Below, piece by piece: positions 24,600-35,695 of a stretch of 64,000 bases of DNA. Source of the DNA: Przewalskia tangutica (Eukaryota > Streptophyta > Magnoliopsida > Solanales > Solanaceae); assembly GCA_029844215.1 (NCBI GenBank), contig CM056728.1:89341676-89405675 (forward strand). The letters are read 5' to 3'. Made by a program: the position numbers and the translations under genes. Numbering within the stretch: position 1 is the first letter of the stretch; each line of letters opens with the position of its first letter. The notes beneath the pieces are model-generated. The model saw only the letters and a list, made by a program, of their open reading frames with translations. It searched no databases and was not told where the DNA came from.

Positions 24600-25040
24600 A
24601 TAAATCGGCCCTTTATTGAGGGACTCGATGGAATCATCAATATAACGTAACCCGACCCATTTTGGGGCTCGATATAATTATCAATATGTGTGACGTAACC
24701 CGACCCATTTGCGAGACTCGGTGTATGCTTCAACATGTGACGTAACCCGGCCCATTTGTGGGACTCGGTGTAATGATGTAATATGTGACATAACCCGGCC
24801 CATCTGTGGGACTCGGTGTGATGATGCAATATGACGTAACCCGGCCCATTTGTGGGACTCGGTGTATGCAGCAATATGACGTAACCCGGTCCATGATGGG
24901 ACTCAGTATATGCATCTACATGACATAACCCGACCCATTGTGGGACTCGGTGTAATCTTTTGTATAACGTAATCCAGCCCATTTGCGGGACTCAGTGTAT
25001 TGCATCTATAACATAACTCGGTCTGTTGTGGGACTCGATG
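24600..25040. repeat. About 47-bp minisatellite in solo LTR C (9-10 copies)
   Basis: Units contain GTAACCCGGCCCATTTGTGG followed by GACTCGGTGTA and a short AT-rich spacer of varying length. It lies roughly 0.7-1.2 kb from the U5 end of C, the zone that carries unrelated arrays in B, E and element 2. Minus-strand ORFs over it are repeat shadows. Confidence 0.88.
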
Positions 25041-25289
25041 TATCAATACAATCGAATGAAATTTAAAAATATTTTTTGACTCTCCATATAATAAAATGAA
25101 TGAACTATCATTTTAGAAAACTCAAGGCATTATCATGTCATGTAAAATTTGGGAAATTGAACCCAAAGTACTATGTATATCCATTCTTATAGAAAGAATC
25201 ATATTATGCAATATAAGGGAGTTGCCCAAAAGTACTACGTACGTTCACCATACCTTCTTTCCTTTATAAAACCCCGAGATACTAGCACT

Positions 25290-25560
25290 TGTAGCATCAA
25301 GGCACTTTCACTTTTAAAATCAAGTTACTTACACTTTTAAACTCAAGTAACTCATACCTTTAAATCAAGTTACCTCTTCTCTTTAAATCAATCAAGTCAT
25401 TTCCACTTATAAAATCAAGCAACTTATACTTTCAAAACCAAGTAACATATACTCTTAAAACCGAGTACTTATACTCTCAAAACCAAGTAACTCATACTCT
25501 TAAAATCAAGTAACATATTTCATATACTACAAGGAATCCGATTTCATTTAAAACAAGTAC
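25290..25560. repeat. Degenerate AAATCAAGTAACTYATACTTT repeats in solo LTR C
   Basis: About ten imperfect copies of a unit of roughly 20-28 bp, built on AAATCAAGT(T/A)AC and ACTTTTAAA. A related but longer, more regular 68-bp array sits at the same relative place in solo LTR E (53870-54245). Confidence 0.7.
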
Positions 25561-27144
25561 GTCCACCGTACACACATTTGATAAGGTTCATGCTCAAAGA
25601 AAGATAGGAAGAGTTCCACATACTAACACTTGTCGTCTGTACCAACTCGACACCAAAGCTTACTAAAAACTCTTACCAACATCTCCCATAAGACTTGGTA
25701 ATGACTTAAGAATAATTCAGACATGCCTTTAGCATAGAATCAACAACATGAATACTCCTTAACTTCTAAGAGTAGAATAACTTTTGAAATAATACCACAG
25801 TTATGGTTCACACGTAGAACATGCCAAATGAGAGAAGGAAGAGGTTCACATACCTTATCGTTCTTCTACCAATCCGTTAAGTGGAATACGCCTCCCGTAG
25901 CACTTTAACCTATAATGATAATAGCATGTCTATCAACTACATGACTTTAAGGGTAGGCTATGGACTAAGTAAAGTTCCCATTTCTACGAAAAATTGGGCA
26001 GCACTTCCTTTGTTTCTACGTACTTTTTCACCTTTTCCAAGGCCCAATTTCAACAACCAACAAGCCCCGACTAAGGGCACAATCCATAAAACAACCAAAG
26101 GGGATTACATGCCTACTAGACGTGTAAAATTCTGCCCCACAATCATATATAAATAGTCCATAAAAACAGTCCGCAATTAATCAACATTAAGGGTACAATG
26201 TGATGCCTTTTAACACCCTTTTATACCCTTAATCTCTTAGGACTTTCATTAGAAATTTCCATACTTAAACATACATAATGAGGGCTGAATTTCCAAAATT
26301 CCAACGCCCTAAAACAGTCCCCAAAAACTGTATAATAACGTCCAATAGTTTTATAGAATATGCGGCTAAAAACTACAATCTGATAACTCTTTCCTTAATC
26401 CATTATATTCCAATTAAAGTTCCAACACTTCTATATATGATATATCAACTTATCAACAACCATATTACTTCATTTTAACATGCGACAAGTGTAATTAACA
26501 ACAATAATAACCAACGAATCCAACGACGCCAAGATGGCCTAGTCTCGGCCTCACTTCCAAATATTGTCCAAACTTTTTTTAATCTTCATTTTTTTTAGTA
26601 CAAGTTCATCCATACATATCAACAATAAGTAATATCCAATTACTTTAAAATAAGAAGAGTCATTACCTTATTTTTGGCTCCAAAATCGGTAAAAACAGTC
26701 CGGGTAAGATTGGCCTGCAGTTTTCGTTTCGCTCCACTTCCTCAAGTTCCAATCACATATATGTATCCTCTACAACCTTGTAACCAACTTCCCTTCACGT
26801 TTTACCTCCAAAAAGTCGACGAATCAAGCTAGGGTTTCACCCTTATTTTTGGCCAACACAAGATTTGGAGGGTTTGGAGAGTTAACTTGTTAAAAGCACT
26901 TGGTTTAGGAGCTAATCTTGGAGAAAGAAACTTGCCAACACTTGTTGTTCTTTGTCTATGGAGATTTTCGAAAATGGAGCTCAAAGGGAGAAGATGAGAG
27001 CTAAATTGATAAGTGTATAATGTCCAAGTCTTGCAAGACTTGGATATTTATCCAAGTGTAATGTCAAGTGGAGTGGAACCCATGTCCACTTGTGCTCAAG
27101 TCTCAAAATATCTAATGTGAGTCAAAATCTTGCAAGACAAGTGG

Positions 27145-27162
27145 GGGTGACACGTGTCACCC
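27145..27162. promoter_or_regulatory. G-box palindrome in U3 of solo LTR C
   Basis: GGGTGACACGTGTCACCC, identical to the palindrome at 15006-15023 of element 1, about 310 bp inside the U3 end of this minus-strand LTR. Confidence 0.6.
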
Positions 27163-27470
27163 TCCTATTTGTCCAAAATAATTCTTTCACAAAATAATTC
27201 TATACTTGGCCAAAATATCACAAAATCTCGTGGGCCCACAACATCATAAAATTTCTCGTGGGCCTCACATGACCAAATCCGAGACTTCAAAATCCAAAAC
27301 TAATTCCGTGACTCCAATTAGGAGAATTGAACTCCGAGTAATCAAATTGTCGTATTCACATTTTCGAATTAATTCCTTAAGAAAATGTAGCTATACTATC
27401 TTCCGACGTTCAAGTCTTACTTCCTTACTTACGTTCTCAAATATATGTCTTGGAACTACGGGGTGTAACA

Positions 27471-27968
27471 GCCTGATTGCTATATGTGCTACTTGTTGGT
27501 TTCAACTTCTTCATGCGTTATCGAATCATTGTCGGCCTATGATGCTTACCGGTACAAGTGTTGTACTGATACTACTCTTGCTGCACTTTTGTTGAGTGCA
27601 GAGTACGATCCAGGTTCCAGCTCTACGCCCCGTGGCTAATTCGCGAGGGTGATAGCTTTCAGTCATTCAGAGTGAGCTACTTGATCATCCGTGGCCCCTG
27701 AAGGGCTTCCTAGTTAATCCAATTTACTTTGGTTATTGACAGACAGACAATATGTAGCCTTCGGGCATTCTTTCAGACTTCTATTTTTCTGACTTGTTAG
27801 TGCTCTTGTACCCTTTTGACCAGATTTTGGGAAATTAAGTGTTTAAGACTAATAATTTATTTTTCCTTATTTATTTTTCCGTTGATTTACCTTGTTAATT
27901 AAAACGTGGTTCGCCTACTCGGGGGAAAAGGGCAGGTGTCATCACGACTCGTGATTTGGGTCGTGACA
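27471..27968 (+). repeat. 3' LTR of element D, right part
   Basis: Resumes the D LTR after solo LTR C and matches 7755-8245, ending GGGTCGTGACA. The next five bases are the D target-site duplicate GTCTC. Confidence 0.9.
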
Positions 27969-29479
27969 GTCTCATAATGGACAATAATTTATTTTGCACA
28001 ACTATTACTACTGATATTCTATCATGGATTAATTCTTTTTTAATCATACATTTTATAACCTATTTGAACAAATTACGCGCACCTAATTCTCATCAAAAGT
28101 GAGATACGTAGGCAGCTCTATTCGGGTTCGGTACCCTTTATTCAAAAAATACAAAAAAAAATAATATATTTTATTAAAAAAATACAAAAAAAAAACGTTA
28201 TTAAAAAATACAAAAACATTTTTTAAGTATCATTGTTTGACTTGACACAGTTAAGAGTGTGCATAAGAAGTGATAAATAACAATCGGTATTGTGAAGAGG
28301 ACTGACTTCGTGGTAAACCATAGATTCTTTTAGTGTCTCTCATTCACAACTATAATGACATTGTCTTGCATGCTTCCAAGATAAAAATGAAACCAACCTC
28401 ATCGTTTCATGTGTATTGTGTGGTGAGTTTTTAGAATAGGTTTAATTGCATTGCATTGTGATCTAGAACTTGGCCCGAATGTTTGTTGAGGCGAAATACT
28501 GAGTAACACTCAGTATAAGATATGATCGTAGAATTTCTTTGATCCGTTTGAGCCTACCAAATAGCATTATCCGTAGTACTCCCCCCTTTGAGCCTAAAGC
28601 CTATTTTTTGACAACCACATATCAAACCTATAGCCTTTCTAAGTGCATACATGCACTATCCCTTTCTTGGCCCGACTTCTTTGAGCGCATTGGAAAAGTG
28701 CAAATTGCTGACAACGATCTGAGTTGAAGTTTCCAGGGATAAAGTTTCAAAGTCCCAAAAAATAAAGAAAATAAAAAAAAACAAATAACGACTTCATACA
28801 AAGGAGAAATCAAAAGCCCCGATAATATCACACAAAAAAAGGAAATAACTCTGAAAAGCGGAAAAAGCTCCGAACGAAAGATTCAAAAGAAGTCAGTACA
28901 AAAGAAAATGACAAAAAGAAGAATATCAGCATCAAGGGCACACATATGCCAAGCACAGATATAATCCAGCGCTCAACGAAGGATTAGTCACTCTTTACCC
29001 AAATAATATCCTTTCTTTCCCTAAGCCTACATTACAAACCCGTGACAAGTCCTAAATGATCATATACTGAGGGTTCTCACATTAGTGAATACTCACATGA
29101 CGGCCAAGCATATGGTATCACAGTTGCATGCATTGAACATCTTTCTGAGTGTGAGTGTACTTCTCTTGACGTCCCAGAGTTCAAAATACATAAATATATG
29201 TGAGGATGACACTTTCTTTCAGTGAGGGCATTTGAAACATGAGGATGCGTATAGTTTGAAATCTTTGCTTGAAGCAAGTGTCGACACTCAAGTATGTCTG
29301 AGGTACCATCTGAAGCTATAAGAATTACAACAGAGTCAGTCTCGGTCAGACAAAAAGCAAACAACATGAATCCTTAACCACAATACTAAATGTTGGTACC
29401 AACTGAAGTCAAAACGTGATTCTGTCTTTTTATTTTTTCTTTCCGGAAAAACAACAAAAAAATGTATATATTAAAATTC
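27969..29479 (+). other. Tat/Ogre-like 3' region resumed, non-coding
   Basis: Follows the GTCTC duplicate. A GAGATACGTAGGCAGC motif near 28102 continues the motif family seen at 5205-5370. It includes A-rich stretches (28150-28220; 28740-28860). I find no coding homology. The ORFs at 28539-28727 and 29077-29367 have no recognisable domain. Confidence 0.5.
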
Positions 29480-29860
29480 CTATCTTTTACTTTTCACGAA
29501 CTACGTCTTGACCTGATTCCCTATGCGGGATACGTAGGCGGCCACATTGGCTTCGGTCCCATTTTTTGAAAAATGTACAATCTTCTTTTACTTTTTACGA
29601 ACTACGGTATGACCTGATTCCCTCTGCGGGATACGTAGACGGCCATATCGGCTTCGGTCCCACTTATTGAAAACCTTAAAATCCTTATTTTTGCATCACA
29701 AACTATGTCTTGACCTGATTCCCTCGGCGGGATACGTAGGCGGCCACATCGGCTTCGGTCCCATTTTTGAAAACCTTAAAATCCCCATTTTGCTTACAAT
29801 GAATTACGGTATTCCCTCGACGGAATACGTAGGCAGCCACATCGGCTTCGGTCACACCAT
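29480..29860. repeat. 100-bp tandem array (4 copies) in Tat-like 3' UTR
   Basis: Copies begin at 29496, 29597, 29698 and 29796 (spacings 101, 101, 98). Each carries a GAACTACG-like start and GGGATACGTAGGCGGCCAC (variants GGAATACGTAGGCAGCCAC), then CGGCTTCGGTC and an AT-rich tail. The motif recurs singly at 5205, 5295 and 28080, tying both sides of element D together. Confidence 0.85.
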
Positions 29861-30294
29861 TAAAAATCTTTCTCCCTTGTTTTGCACATAACATGATAAG
29901 CTCATCTGATCCCCTTGATAGAGCAGGCAAGCTAACTACACAGGACTTGGTTTTGTCCAGTGGAGAGTTTAATATCCTCATGTACCAGAAATTGGGGCAT
30001 TTTTTAAGGATTCAGTGCAAGAAGACGGCAATGGACATGAAAAAGTGTCGGCCAACTAAGTCTTCAGTCCAAATCAGTTTGAGCTTGCAAGCGTCAAGAG
30101 CCAAAGCTACAAAGTCAACGCGAATTAATCGCCCTTTTTTCTAAAACTCACAAGTTTTCTTTGAGTGCATGATCTTCATATCAACAGAGGAAGAGAGGGC
30201 AACAACAAGCCTATGAGGGTCGCAAACGCATTACGTCCAAAAATGATGTCATCAACAACACGTCCATACAATGACATCACCAACAGTACATCCA

Positions 30295-31225
30295 TACACC
30301 GATATCATCTGCATTGCGCCTGTACACCGGCGTCATCTTCACTTCGTCTATACAACGACGACATCAGCATCGCGCCTGTATACCGACGTCATCTTCACTT
30401 CGTCTATACAACGACGACATCAGCATTGAGCATGTACACCGGCATCATCTTAACTTCGTCTATACAACGATGACATCAGCATTGCGCCTGTACACATGTG
30501 TCATCTTCAGTACATCCATACAACGATGTCATCTGCATTGCGCCTGTACACCGACGTTGTCTTCATTTTTTCTATACAACGACGACATCAGCATTGCGCC
30601 TGTACAACGGCGTCATCTTCACTTCGTCTATACAATGACGACATCAGCATTGCGCCTGTACACCGGCGTCATCTTCACTTCATCTATACAATGACGATAT
30701 CAGCATTGCGCCTGTACATCGACGTCATCTTCACTTCGTCTCTACAACGAAGACATCTGCATTGCGCCTGTACACCGGCGTCATATTCACTTCGTTTGTA
30801 CAATGACGACATCTGCATTACGCTTGTACATCGGCGTCATCTTCACTTCGTCTGTACAACGACGACATCTGCATTGCGCCTATACACTAGCGTCATCTTC
30901 ACTTCGTCTGTACAACGACGACATCTGCATTGCGCTTGTACCCCGGCGTCATCTTCACTTCGTATATACAATGACGATATTTGCATCATACCTGTACACT
31001 GGCGTTATTTTTATTTCGTCTATACAACGACGACATCTTCATTTTGCCTGTACACCAGCGACATCTGCTTCATGCATGTACACGGACGTCACATCATTTC
31101 TCCTTTACACCGGTGACATTTGCATCACGTCTGTAGACCGGCGTCACTTCATTTCGTCTGTACAACGATGACATCTGCATCACGCATGTACACCGACATC
31201 ATTTCATTTTGTCTATACAACGACG
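30295..31225. repeat. 56-bp tandem array (about 16 copies) in Tat-like 3' UTR
   Basis: Unit: GCATTGCGCCTGTACACCGG plus CGTCATCTTCACTTCGTC plus TATACAACGACGACATCA. Starts repeat every 55-57 bp. Since 56 is not a multiple of three, several forward frames stay open and give cysteine/histidine-rich pseudo-proteins. Tandem arrays between pol and the 3' LTR are a known trait of the plant Tat/Ogre lineage and a documented source of satellites (established knowledge). Confidence 0.9.
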
Positions 31226-31425
31226 ACATCATCATCACGTAAACACAATGACGCCATCAGCATCGTCAACATAATGACGACATAATCCTCGCGTCAACAC
31301 AATGACACCATTAGCATCATCAACACAATGACGATATCATCCTCGCATCAACAAAATGATGTCATCAGCATCATCAACACAATGACGACATCACCACGTC
31401 AACACAATGACGCAATCAGCATCTG
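31226..31425. repeat. About 54-bp diverged array downstream of the 56-bp array
   Basis: Built of two half-units sharing AACACAATGACG, with CATCAGCATC or CATCATCCTCG between them. It shares ACGACATCA with the 56-bp unit, so it may be an older derivative. About 3.5 units. The stretch from 31426 to 31880 holds dispersed ATAATTCGA(T/C)A(A/C)TGG copies and no gene. Confidence 0.75.
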
Positions 31426-31880
31426 CAAAAACTTTTTCATCTTGACATCGGGAACATACACCCTAGAGGCATTTCAGGGAACAAACACCCTGTTTCTTTC
31501 AGCACCCCATCACAACTGTAACTCAATGTCATCATAATTCGATACTGGAACAAATTTTGAATCTACGTCGGCATTGTCTTTAATTTGCCAGCATCACAAC
31601 AACTCAGACACTGGAACAAATTTTGAATCGGACAATGGGACATCATAATTCGATAATAGGACAAAAAAATTTAATTTTATAGCATTGTAGCAACCCAGTG
31701 TCATCATAATTCGACAATGGGACAAAAAAGATTGAATTTGCATCAGCTTTTCTTTCAATTCTTCTTAAAAAAAAATTTGTCCGTGCATTTTCTGATCCTT
31801 ATTCTAATTCCGACGATGAAGACAAAATTGGCTACAAGTCAACGTCTTTGTCCGAAAACACTTTCATCGTCTTCAGTCAA

Positions 31881-31892
31881 AGAGGGACAAGT
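31881..31892 (+). promoter_or_regulatory. Polypurine tract of Tat-like element
   Basis: AGAGGGACAAGT directly before TGTTGACACTC, the likely LTR start. This position makes the following LTR a 3' LTR. Confidence 0.6.
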
Positions 31893-33212
31893 TGTTGACA
31901 CTCAATTTTGTCCATCTTTTCGATTATTTGTTGCAATTTTAAGTATTTTGGACAATTATTTTTTATCATCATTTTTTGCATTTTTATCATCACTTTTTAT
32001 CATTTTTTCATGTTATCCTATTTTTTTAAAGTGGCATCACATTTTTTTATATTTATTAAGCATTAAGTATTTTTAATATTATTTTATTATTATTATTACA
32101 CTGTCATTTTATTTTAATAATTTTTGCATCTGTTTAATTTTTTATAATAAACCTCTTTTGTATCTTAAGTCTTAACCCACAGCCCTTTTTTTTTATTTCT
32201 AAATTCCTCCTAAAACATTCTACCCAAACCCAAAACAAGGCCAAAATCGGCCAACCCAATACCCCAAAATCGAGGCCTAATCGGCCTAAACCTCCCTAAA
32301 AGGCCAACTCCCATATTTTATTAGCATCCCCATAATTTAACACCAAAACATAAAACCAAAAGAAAAATAAACCTAAAACCTACCCTCTCAATCTGCCGCC
32401 GCTGCCCAATCCCTGCCGGATTTTTCGGGCACAAAATCCGCCAGATTTTCCGGCCACCAAATCCGCTGGAAAATCCGATCTCTTCTCACTCACTCCTCTA
32501 TATCACAACCCCCCATTTCTCATTCTTAGAGGACCCCAAATTATTTACCCTCTCCTCTCCAAAACCACCGTCGCCCACTCCAACCGGCCGGAACTCCGGC
32601 GAACCTCATACACACCACCAACAACACCATCACAACACCCCACACGCACCACACCCCGGAAATTTTTGCCTTACCACCACCACATCCCAGCAGCCGCACA
32701 AACCCATACCCCGACCTCCATCTCTCTCTTTGTTTTTTCCGGCGAATTGACACTGCCGGAGTTTGATCCGCCACATCGAACCTCACCTCTTTGTCCCCTT
32801 TACACCGTGTCATCTCTGTCTTGCTGGAGTTGACCACCGGCGACTGGCGGAGAGGTTGTTTGGTCCAGAATCCCCACCCGAGTACACCATTAACTCTGGC
32901 GACATTTTTTGTTGTTTTTATCCCTCTTGTGGATATTATATTATTTTTGGTTGTGGGACTGATTTAGTCTCTTTTACATATTTTCCGGCGACCTTTGTTT
33001 GGTTTATCTTTTAGGGGTTTGTTGGCTGATTTTGTCCATGTTGCTGAACTGATTTTTGAGCTATTTTGTTAATGATTTTTTGGGTTATATTCACTTAAAT
33101 AATTAGGTGGCGACTCCTCAACACAAGCATTTTGCTCAATCCAGGGAACCGCGCCAAAAGAGCAACGTTGTAGTTCCGTTCAGAACCTGAGGTAAAAAAT
33201 GGGCGCGATAAT
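31893..33212 (+). mobile_element. Probable 3' LTR of the Tat/Ogre-like element
   Basis: Starts TGTTGACACTCAATTTTG after a polypurine tract. It ends around AAATGGGCGCGATA near 33212, a degraded form of a GCGCGACA terminus. Length about 1.3 kb. TGGCGACTCC at about 33109 lies before that end. An alternative is that the LTR ends near 33106 and TGGCGACTCC is a primer site, which I consider less likely because a GGGCGCGA terminus follows. Includes proline-rich-coding and C-rich stretches near 32380-32800 with no recognised gene. Confidence 0.55.
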
Positions 33213-33326
33213 TAGTCTCTATATAGAATAAGGTTTTAGATGTAGAATAAGAAAAGAATTTTCCTATTGTAACTTGTATATATATGTCTTTTATCAATAA
33301 GAATAATCAAGAGATTAATTCTTTCA
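33213..33326 (+). repeat. Truncated copia 5' LTR (U5 end)
   Basis: AT-rich LTR tail ending ...ATTCTTTCA just before the primer site. The upstream part (most of U3) is missing; the join with the Tat-like LTR is near 33212. Confidence 0.65.
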
Positions 33327-33344
33327 TGGTATCAAGAGTCTAGG
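33327..33344 (+). promoter_or_regulatory. Copia primer-binding site
   Basis: TGGTATCAAGAGTCTAGG abuts the LTR end. The TGGTATCAAGAG core fits the tRNA-iMet type used by most plant copia elements. Confidence 0.85.
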
Positions 33345-33492
33345 TTATTTTCCTCGCTTCCGCTTCCGCTTCTCACTTCTTTCTCGATTTTTCTTGAAAA
33401 CCGTGACAAACCCCCCCCCCCCCCTCGGTTTCTGCAAACCCGAGGCCCTCTCCTTAAAAACATAGTCTTGTCCAAAGTTCATCCTATTCACC

Positions 33493-34595
33493 ATGACTGA
33501 TAAGAACATTTTTCATCCTGCCCTCACAGTTTCTAACATCAAGAGTGTTCTTCCTATTGTTCTTGACCTAGAAAACGTCCAATATGGAACGTGGGCAGAG
33601 TTATTCAAGATTCATGCAATGGCACATCAAGTTCTTCACCACATCATTCCTCTAACTCCTACAACGGGGGATGAGACCACCGAAGATGATGATGTACCCA
33701 CCAAAGCGAAAAATCTAAAATTATGGGTAACGTTTGACGCAAAGATTCTCCAATGGATTTATGCCATAATATTCATGGATCTTTTACAGACGATTATGGA
33801 ACCCAACTCCACAGCTATGACTGTTTGGAATCGATTGTGTGATATTTTCCAAGATAACAGTCATTCCCGCATTGTTACCCTTGAACAAAAAAATTCTCAA
33901 GTTGCTATGGCGAATTTTCCGAACGTTTCATTTTATTGTAAACGACTCAAGGACTTGATGGATCAACTTCGCAACTTAGGTGCTCCGGTTACTAATAGTC
34001 GTCTCGTTCTATGGTTGCAGGCTTATCCGAGGCCTATAACGATATTGCTTCGATCCTTCGTCAAAGTAACCCCCTTCCGGAATTCTATCATGCCCGCTCC
34101 ATGCTCACATTGAAAGAAGCGGGTTTGGCTAAAAAGACGGTTATAGGGGCTAGTCCCGTCGTCATGATGACTGAGTCCAATTTTCCTCCTTCCGATTCCA
34201 CCAACTTGAGCCAAAATCACAATAACGATGGTGGTAAAAAGGGTCAAAATCAGAAAAATAATGACAAGAATCGCTGCGGCAACCAGAACAGCGGCGGTGG
34301 TGGGACAGCCCCGAGTGGCGGTCAGCAGCAGCAGTATTGGGGGCCACAGTGGGCCCCACAGTATCGGCCAGCAAACAGTCCCGCATACTACCCGGGAAAC
34401 TGGGCCCCAATTTCAGCCCAGTCCAGGCCCAATTTCTTGGGTCCTCTCTCGGGTCAGGCCCAGTACCCTCGTCCAACATATGGGTCGGGGCAGCAGTCCG
34501 ACATTCTTTGGCATCGGCCCCCTCAGGCCCATCACGCAACATCACCAACACAAACTGACATTGAAGCTGTAATGCACACGCTTGGAATGACTTAA
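33493..34595 (+). pseudogene. Ty1/copia gag, frameshifted
   Basis: The ATG at 33493 opens MTDKNIFHPALTVSNIKSV..., typical of the UBN2-type gag of plant copia elements; the mid-part (IMEPNSTAMTVWNRLCDIF; YCKRLKDLMDQLRNLG) is the gag core. Near 34010 the frame shifts: the first ORF drifts off, while the frame starting at 34011 (VAGLSEAYNDIASIL) carries the conserved continuation, then an asparagine/glycine/glutamine-rich segment (34200-34480). No CCHC knuckle is visible where one would sit. The frame ends at TAA 34593-34595, where a Gln codon is likely ancestral (C to T). Gag forms the particle; this copy is inactive. Confidence 0.83.
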
Positions 34596-34740
34596 CCGGA
34601 CCCGAATTGATACATGGACATAGGCTCCACTACCCACATGACATCAGATCAAGATACTTTCTCTTCTTATTCCAATTTGAGCAGTAATCGTGGTATAATT
34701 GTTGGTAATGTAATTCAATTCCAATTAAGGGTTATGGTCA
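34596..34740 (+). pseudogene. Copia protease remnant
   Basis: In the same frame after the stop, the sequence runs ...PDPN-stop-YMDIGSTTHMTSDQ.... In the family this is the aspartic protease active site with a Trp before YMDTG. Here Trp is a TGA stop (34608-34610) and the catalytic DTG reads DIG. Both changes are C-to-T/G-to-A types expected of decay at methylated cytosines. Confidence 0.75.
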
Positions 34741-34929
34741 TAAAATGTTGTCTCCTCTTTATCCACCACTTGTCTTGAAAAATACCCTTCAAGCCCCAAA
34801 ATTAATTAAAAATTTGGTGTATGTCCATAAATTCATCACTGATAATTGGATTTCTATTGATTTTGATCCGTTTGGGTTTTTTGTGAATGATTTCAAGACG
34901 GGGAGTCCTCTCATGAGATGTGACTATAG

Positions 34930-35280
34930 ATGAGATCTTTATCCAATCACACCAAGTCTCAGTTTCTCGCGTCAAGTTATGCCATCCACTTTGCAACTCT
35001 TGCTCCTTCCTTGTGGCATGCTCGTCTAGGTCATCCGAGGTCGTCTATTTTATCTACTTTAGATAGAAATAAGTTTATTTCTTGTAACGGTACGCGTAGT
35101 ACTCCAAATTGTCAATCTTGTTCTCTAGGGAACATCATTAAGTTGTTATTTGTAGCTTCGAATTCTCATACTTCAATGTCATTTGATATTATTCATAGCG
35201 ATTTATGGACATCTCCCATTCTCAGTTCTATGGATCATCATTATTATATTTTATTCTTGGATGATTATTCTTTCAGATAT
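34930..35280 (+). pseudogene. Copia integrase N-terminal fragment
   Basis: WHARLGHPRSSILSTL...CQSCSLGN is the integrase zinc-binding module (H-H then C-x2-C), followed by HSDLWTSPILSSMDHHYYILFLDDYS, the start of the catalytic core with its first Asp. Homology stops after about 35280. The remaining integrase, RT and RNase H and the 3' LTR are absent, so the element is truncated. Confidence 0.82.
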
Positions 35281-35695
35281 GACGAGTTAAAATTTAGGCG
35301 GGCTAAGGTTAGTCTTTCCCTTCGTCGTCCTGCCCTATATAATATCATGCAATATTTTCGTATTCAATTTTTTATATTTTAAATCCTCTCGATAAAAATC
35401 ATGTCTCCGCCATGGGAATCTTAAACCTATTTAGGGCGAAAGAGAAAAAATATGAAAAACAAAAACAGAAAAAGTCAAACTAAAAGCAAAATATCATATG
35501 TGGCTGTAGGTGTTGAACTGAGGGAACCACAAATGCCTAACTTTGACCATGGATGCCTTCTCCACTATATGGCAAAACGTGCAACTTTTTATACGGGATA
35601 TTTACTTGTATCCACAAGTAGAGGGTCCATGTGCACCAAGTTCCATAACGTGGATTCGCCACTGGTTAGTGTAAAATTGAGGGATTTTATCCTAG
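35281..35695. other. Unassigned sequence between copia fragment and element G
   Basis: I recognise nothing here. A 258-bp ORF (35452-35709) has no domain I know and runs into the LTR of G. It may be the original target of G or more copia-derived sequence. Confidence 0.4.

Larger units (their letters stand above)
11393..27470 (-). mobile_element. Solo LTR C (minus), interrupted by solo LTR B and element 1
   Basis: U5 end TGTCACGACCCGAACC at 11393, U3 end GGGGTGTAACA at 27470, the reverse orientation of the giant-LTR family. Pieces are 11393-11484, 14630-14686 and 24018-27470, about 3.6 kb net. No internal region is attached, so it is a solo LTR left by LTR-LTR recombination. Flanks ACCTG (11388-11392) and GCCTG (27471-27475) are an imperfect 4/5 TSD, and the element D sequence is continuous across them. 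The order of pieces matches the uninterrupted solo LTR E. Confidence 0.87.
5556..27968 (+). mobile_element. Element D: internally deleted Ty3/gypsy element, hosting solo LTR C
   Basis: Starts TGTAACGACCCG at 5556 and ends GGGTCGTGACA at 27968, flanked by a perfect 5-bp TSD, GTCTC (5551-5555 and 27969-27973). Its LTRs are 2690 bp (5' LTR) and about 2805 bp net (3' LTR after removing C). The internal region is only 835 bp (8246-9080), so it cannot encode its own polymerase and must have moved in trans or lost its coding region by deletion. The LTRs match closely, including an A-rich tract near 5730/9250 and a 35-bp tandem array. The 3' LTR was later split by solo LTR C at 11393-27470. Confidence 0.9.

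Noticed and set aside
24536..24982. 148-aa minus-strand ORF with repeated NGPGYVI
   Set aside because: Shadow of the 47-bp minisatellite in solo LTR C.
30165..31171. Long forward ORFs (up to 206 aa) with repeated HLHCACTPASSS
   Set aside because: Products of the 56-bp tandem array; every frame gives a similar repeat and no domain is present.
32541..33014. ORFs on both strands near 32.5-33.0 kb as a captured host gene
   Set aside because: Low-complexity C- and T-rich LTR sequence with no domain and no splice or codon pattern that I can support.
33109..33125. TGGCGACTCC as a primer-binding site, implying an internal-LTR-internal structure
   Set aside because: A GGGCGCGA-type LTR terminus follows about 95 bp later and no internal coding region follows, so I place it inside the LTR. 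Not fully excluded.
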